A stretch of 64,000 nt of DNA from Vespula vulgaris (Eukaryota > Arthropoda > Insecta > Hymenoptera > Vespidae), in contig NC_066586.1 of NCBI RefSeq assembly GCF_905475345.1, positions 14,749,900 through 14,813,899 of the forward strand, read 5' to 3'. This document shows, one piece after another, positions 59,040-64,000 of this stretch. Numbering within the stretch: the first letter of the stretch is position 1; the number at the start of each line of letters is the position of its first letter. The position numbers and the translations under genes were made by a program. Below the pieces are notes generated by a model that saw nothing but the letters and a program-made list of their open reading frames with translations, searched no databases and was not told the DNA's origin.

Positions 59040-59345
59040 AGTGCATTAATAAAAGAAACTATACATTCCTAGTCGTCCTGTGAGAACTGCGATGTGTACT
59101 TGTTGAAATACAAAGCAAAATTGAATTAATAATTGTCAAAGTCGGTCGAAGGTCCAATTATGTTGTGTGGCCAAGTATTCCCACTTCGCAATTTCATTCT
59201 AAAATAAGATAAATTGTATAAAACATTATAAAAACGAGTGATGTAGAAATATACTTGCATGAACTTTTAGTTATTACTTGCAGGAAACGCATCCTGTGAG
59301 AACTTTGATTTTCACTCGTCGGAATATAAAGTCACACTAATACAA
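59040..59345 (-). repeat. Isolated relic of two exon-ladder units
   Basis: Homologous to the 224-bp units of locus A (GTGAGAACTGCGATGTGTACT, GTCGGTCGAAGG and CATTCTAAAAT..A blocks), in the same strand orientation, 14 kb from the ladder. The TTTTAG acceptor survives; one donor has become GCAAGT. Confidence 0.75.
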
Positions 59346-59668
59346 TAACTGTTATTCTATGCAATATATATTTGTTTAGATTCTATAAGGCTTTTATACA
59401 TAAACGAATGAAGTTCTTATCATCGGAATATATTTTTTAAATTAGTTCAAACAATTACCGGTAGATGATACTTCAAAACGATATAGATAGCGCTGCATGC
59501 TCTAACAGTAAATAATGTATGATTGATATTTGTGAGATTTATTCAATGCATAAAGTATTGGTTATATTAGAATGTAAATTTAATAATTGTGTATTCATTA
59601 TAAATTCATATAATTAATATAATTGTTTATAAAATTATTTGTTGTAGATTTAAAAAAATATATTTAAG
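59346..59668. other. TMEM177 upstream region
   Basis: AT-rich; presumably holds the promoter and 5' UTR of TMEM177. No clear motif. Confidence 0.5.
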
Positions 59669-60652
59669 ATGTACTATAGAAGACGTAAATTTCATCTCAT
59701 TTTTGGAATTTCTGCAAGCATTACAGCGTACTGTGTTAATCTTATGCCACATACAATATTTCTTGATAAATTGGAGAATACTGTTGCCTTTTATCGGTAT
59801 GTAAAGATATTTATTTTAGGGATATAAATTACAGAAACCGTAATCCAAGTTTATTGATTTGATAAAATATTGTTGATTTATAGTCGTGGCGTAAGACTAC
59901 GTATAAATAATAAAGTGAAAGAACTATGTAAAGAGGTAATGGATGACTTAAAACTTCCCGAAAATACTCAGTCTCTCATAAAACCATTTTATGTTTTTGG
60001 TTTTCATCCTTTTCAAGCTGGGACATTAAATAAAATGTTTGGAGGAATTATTGGTATTCCTTCAAATTTCTTATTTCATGATACTGCTGATGCAGCAGTT
60101 GAGAAATTAGTTATAAATAATAAAGAACTTGATCGAATGAGAGAAGAAGCAAATGATTTATTTAATAGTTTAGTACTTTCGAAAAATGCACAAAAATATG
60201 TAATAGCACGTGAAATTTTAAAAATTATGAGTAATGAGGTATATTTATCTGCAGGTAGTTTATCTTGTATTGTCATTATCATGACATCAATTTATAGTAA
60301 TATAACACATAAATTTAATTTATATGAGAAAAAAGCATCATATCGTCGTATATTGTATTTATTTTTTACATTAGTTGGGTGTGCTTTCTGGGTTGCATTT
60401 AAAGATGCTGTACGTTGTCGTATTGATGCTACTATCGATGAAAATATATCACAGTTAGGTTTAAGTTATATAAATGGAGGAAAGGAATATTATGAAAAAG
60501 AACTGAAAAAAAATATTGCATTGAGATCACTTATGGAAAAGGATGGAGAAAAATGTTATCACATTGATGGAAATGAAAAACGCTGGGGATTTATGTCACT
60601 CCCTCTTTCTGAGAGAAAACGTTTTTTTGAATCAAGACACTTAAAACTATAA
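59669..60652 (+). CDS. TMEM177: Transmembrane protein 177 (TMEM177)
   Basis: Mitochondrial inner-membrane protein; in humans it acts with COX20 in COX2 maturation during cytochrome c oxidase assembly. Two exons, 59669-59796 and 59884-60652, joined through a split Arg codon, give 298 residues (human 311). There is a positively charged N-terminus (MYYRRRK) with a hydrophobic segment at about 8-26. Family landmarks are PFYVFGFHPFQAGT, GGIIGIPSNFLF and the two membrane segments at about 165-180 (CIVIIMTSIYS) and 199-217 (ILYLFFTLVGCAFWVAF). The C-terminal part contains SYINGGKEYYEKELKKN, characteristic of the family. Exon 1 was found from the upstream frame; without it the protein would lack its N-terminal segment. 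Confidence 0.93.
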
Positions 60653-61346
60653 AATATTCTATATGAGACACATTTCTTACTTTAAAACATTATATACATA
60701 TTATATAAATATCTTTTAATACAATATTGAACGAATTTAGTAAGAAATATTTAATTAATTAAAATTGTTAATTTTTCATAATTATATTAAATAAAATAAT
60801 ACAATGTTTATATACAATTATTATCATTATTTCATTTCTTAACTTATAATTAAATTGCTATGTACTTTAGTTATATATTATTATATAATAATCTTGTTAC
60901 AGAAACAATTCTCTATGTTAACAAGATGAAAAATTTTTTATAAAAGCTACTACAAATTTACATTCGAACTTAACTTATTAAATGGATAGATAAATTATTT
61001 CTTTGTGAAATATTTCCTTTATATACCATATACTTATAACTGTACTTATTTCTATCAAATATTAATGCTAAAGTATATATCAACTGCAGTTACAAAAAAA
61101 AAAATTAATTTATACAAACAGAGCTATATTTATATATAAGTAACAAAAGATCATTTTTTAGATGGTTTGTTAAGCTAACATAGTTCTTGATCTCATGATA
61201 TTACTTAATTATCATATTATATATTTTTAGTCATCTTACATTATTGTATTCTATGTAAGGCCAAGTGATCCAAGCTGAAAAATGATTATGTATAATTATT
61301 ATACTACATGAAAATTTGTAATCGTTTTAATCTATATATGTGATAT
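60653..61346. other. Convergent 3' regions of TMEM177 and the golgin gene
   Basis: AT-rich, no further gene seen. Confidence 0.6.
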
Positions 61347-61824
61347 TTAATTTATTGTTACCAGTGTTAATTTGTCTTCTTCTTTTTTAAGTATTTTTGC
61401 TGTTTGTTCTTGATCAAATTTTACAACTGCAGCAATTACTTTAGCAAGCACCATTGTTTCTTTTCCCATCATATATTCATATAAAATATTTCTAAGATAT
61501 TCTATTTCTGTTGAGTCTTCTAAAGTTTCATGCCTTAATTTTACTAATTTCCTGAGTTCAGCCAATTCACGACTTTGTGATGCCAATGTTTGTTGAAATG
61601 TATGGAATGAACCAGTATTTGACTGTATTGCAGCCATTGCTATACAAGAAGTATTTTCCAATTCCTATAGAAATAATATATAAAATAAAATTAAATGCTA
61701 TTTAAAGTACAATGTATTAACATGTTACCATTAAAAATAATGTTACCTCTGTTGCTGTGTCAATTTTTGTGTCAAGCTAAAATAAGAATGAAAGAAAAAT
61801 TAGAAAACAAAAGCAAAACTTAAA

Positions 61825-61890
<66 letters not shown>

Positions 61891-64000
61891 AAAAAGAAAA
61901 AAAAATGTAAAAAAACATATGTAATCAGCAAATGAAAATATAGTAAAATAAATGACATAGGTGCTTTAAATAACCTTTAGCAACAGATTGGTAAAAATAT
62001 TAAGTTAGATGAAACTATAACAAATGTATATTTATACCTTTCTTTCATTTTTCCATTCTCTTGTCAATTCTTTGATTTCTTCTTCATGTTTAGCCTCTAA
62101 TCTGTCACTTCTTTGTTGTAAAATAGTTTTCCACTTTTGTTCAATTTCTCTGAGCTCATTTACATGTTCTTTCCTAATAGATGCAATATTTTCTGTTAAA
62201 ACTTTTATCTCATTTTCTTTTTCTGTTGTCAACTTTTTATTCTCCAAAATAAGATTTTCAAGTTGTTCTGATTTTGTTGTTAATTCAACTTGAAAATCTT
62301 TTAATTGCTCTTTGTATTGTTGTAAAAGATTGGATTCATAACTTTGTTGATAATCTATATAAATTGAACATTTATATATATATATATATATTTATATTTA
62401 GTTATTTTCTTTAAAAATATGAATATAATATTAGCTTACCAAATCGTTTTTCCAGTGCTGACTGTAATTCCTCTTCTTTATCTTGTAGTTGAGCTTGAAA
62501 TTCTTTGACTAATTGTTTTAATCTGATATTTTGTTCTTCTTCATGCATTTTTAATTCTTCTTTTAATTGATCAGTTTGATTTTTTAATTGATTATTGATC
62601 ATATACATTTGTGATTCTTTAGCATGAAATGTTATTATTGCTTCATCTAAATCAGCTTCTAGTTTTTTGTTTTCTTCTTGTAATCTATTACTTTCTTCTA
62701 CGAGATTTTGTTCTACCGTTTTATTATCTGTTGTTTGTAATTTGCTATCAAGTTTATCTTTCAAATCAGTTAATGATTCTATTTGTAATTTTAATTCGTT
62801 AATTTCTTCTTCTTTTGCTTTCATTGTAGTTTTTAATGTATCTATTTCTATTATTTTTTTCTCAAGTTCATTTGTACTTAAAAGTTTTAATTTTTCATTT
62901 TCTTGTAACAAATTTTCTTCTTTTACTTCCAATAATTTCAATTTTGACTTTTCTTGTTCCATAATATTTTCTATCCTTGCCATTAAATGCTTGTTTTCAA
63001 CATCCAGTTTTAAAACTGTAGAAGCTGACAAGTTTGCAAGGTGTTCATCCAAAATAAGTTCTCCATTTTTTAGTTTCTCCAATTGAAAGGTTGTTAGCGT
63101 TTCATTAATATGTTTAAATGGAGTTTTGTTCAAGTTTCTAGCTTTTAAATCTGTTAGTTGCTCTTCTAGTTTTATTACATTGTCAGAAAGTATATTTTTT
63201 TCTTCTTGCAATGACTGCATATCTTTTAAAGCTAGATCTAATGCAGTACTTTTATCACATAATTGTTGAGTTTGTTCTTCAAATTCTTGTTTTGTTTTCT
63301 GCAATTCTTTATTACGTTCTTGTAATATTTTGGTTTGAGAATCCACTTTTGTATTCGTTTCTTGCAATTGATTTTTTATGCATTTTAACTCTTCATTTTG
63401 CACGTTCAATGTTTGCTTATAAGAGTCAATATTTTTTTGTAATTCTTTTATATCACAGAGAAGGTCTTCTTTATTTTTTTGATATTCTAATACTTTTTCA
63501 TTCAATGTTTCTTTCATTTTATTAAGTTTTTCATGAGATTGTATAAGTTCAGATTGTTTTACGTTTAAATTTGTATTTTCTTCACAAATTTGATCTCTAA
63601 TTGACTTTAATTGTACCAATTCAGCATTTATTAATTCATTTTCAGTTTTCAGTGTCTCTAATTGATGATTTTCATTTTTTAATGCTTCTATTTCTTTTGA
63701 TAATGTTTCTATTGTTTGTGACATATTTAGATTTTCAGTTCTAAACTCGTCAAGTGCTACAGTTAAATCTTGTATTTTTTTTTCACTATATAGTAAGTTC
63801 TTGTCTTGCTGTTCTTTAATCGCTTCTAATTTATTCAATTGGGCATCTTTTGTATCAATCATTTGTTGTAAGATATTATTTGAACTATTTAATTTCATAG
63901 TTTCTTCCATGTGATCTTTATTTGTATTTTGATAAATTTTCTCCAATTCTGCATTTTTTTTAGCATACTCTTCAACTAATTTTGCATGATCTTGAAGTTT
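61347..64000 (-). CDS. Golgin245: Golgin-245-like GRIP-domain golgin (C-terminal part; gene continues off the right edge)
   Basis: Trans-Golgi coiled-coil tethering protein. Exons in transcription order: from beyond 64000 to 62440, 62354-62038, 61776-61747 (30 nt) and 61664-61347; junctions keep frame. More than 500 visible residues are heptad-rich coiled coil (many Glu, Lys, Gln, Leu). The last exon encodes the GRIP domain, TEIEYLRNILYEYMMGKETMV followed, after a gap-free join, by LAKVIAAVVKF and QTAKILKKEED. The pattern EYLR...YEYMMG.ET...KVI is closest to golgin-245/GOLGA4; golgin-97 and the GCC proteins differ at the MMG.ET segment. The known role of this domain is binding Arl1-GTP at the trans-Golgi. 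The N-terminal limit cannot be seen; the frame is open to the window edge. Confidence 0.9.
61827..61886. repeat. (TA)n microsatellite in a golgin intron
   Basis: About 30 alternating TA units in the intron between the 30-nt exon and the exon ending at 62038. Confidence 0.95.

Overview
The window is eukaryotic nuclear DNA from an insect. It is strongly AT-rich, its introns are short with GT/AG ends, it carries many (TA)n and (GA)n microsatellites, and all six protein-coding genes are conserved animal single-copy genes. I think a hymenopteran (bee, wasp or ant) most likely, but that is an impression from composition and gene style, not a proof.

The two flanks are ordinary gene-dense DNA. Left flank: a ZNF318/CG9776-like matrin-type zinc-finger protein on the minus strand (cut by the left edge), then muskelin (+), proteasome subunit beta type-2 (+), signal peptide peptidase (-) and exocyst subunit Sec5 (+). 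Right flank: TMEM177 (+) and a golgin-245-like GRIP-domain golgin (-, cut by the right edge). All exon chains were joined by hand; each listed junction keeps the reading frame and uses GT/AG sites. The gene pairs alternate between divergent (ZNF318-like/muskelin; SPP/Sec5) and convergent (PSMB2/SPP; TMEM177/golgin), with about 0.7 to 3 kb between them. No functional link between neighbours is evident.

The 38 kb between Sec5 and TMEM177 (21.6-59.6 kb) has no recognisable protein gene and is the unusual part. I read it as two divergent, paralogous, spliced non-coding RNA loci rich in tandem repeats. Locus A (minus strand) has a TATA box at 45.3 kb. It is followed by a ladder of about 20 tandem exons (thirteen in the regular part, most of them 164 nt, separated by about 60-nt introns in a 224-bp period), a 2.8-kb predicted exon made of about 52 copies of a 54-bp repeat, a 424-nt exon, and 15 kb of macro-repeats. 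The macro-repeats contain two arrays of a 234-bp satellite, one with a three-monomer higher-order repeat. Locus B (plus strand) has a TATA box at 48.4 kb and duplicated promoter-like segments upstream (one with a perfect CRE). It shares several short blocks with A in the sense orientation and carries about twelve small hairpins, ten with a CAGG tetraloop. A roughly 100-bp, multi-stem hairpin element occurs in both loci, always in the same orientation relative to predicted transcription.

Transcription of A and B is an inference from splice-site, TATA and repeat geometry; no RNA evidence was available.
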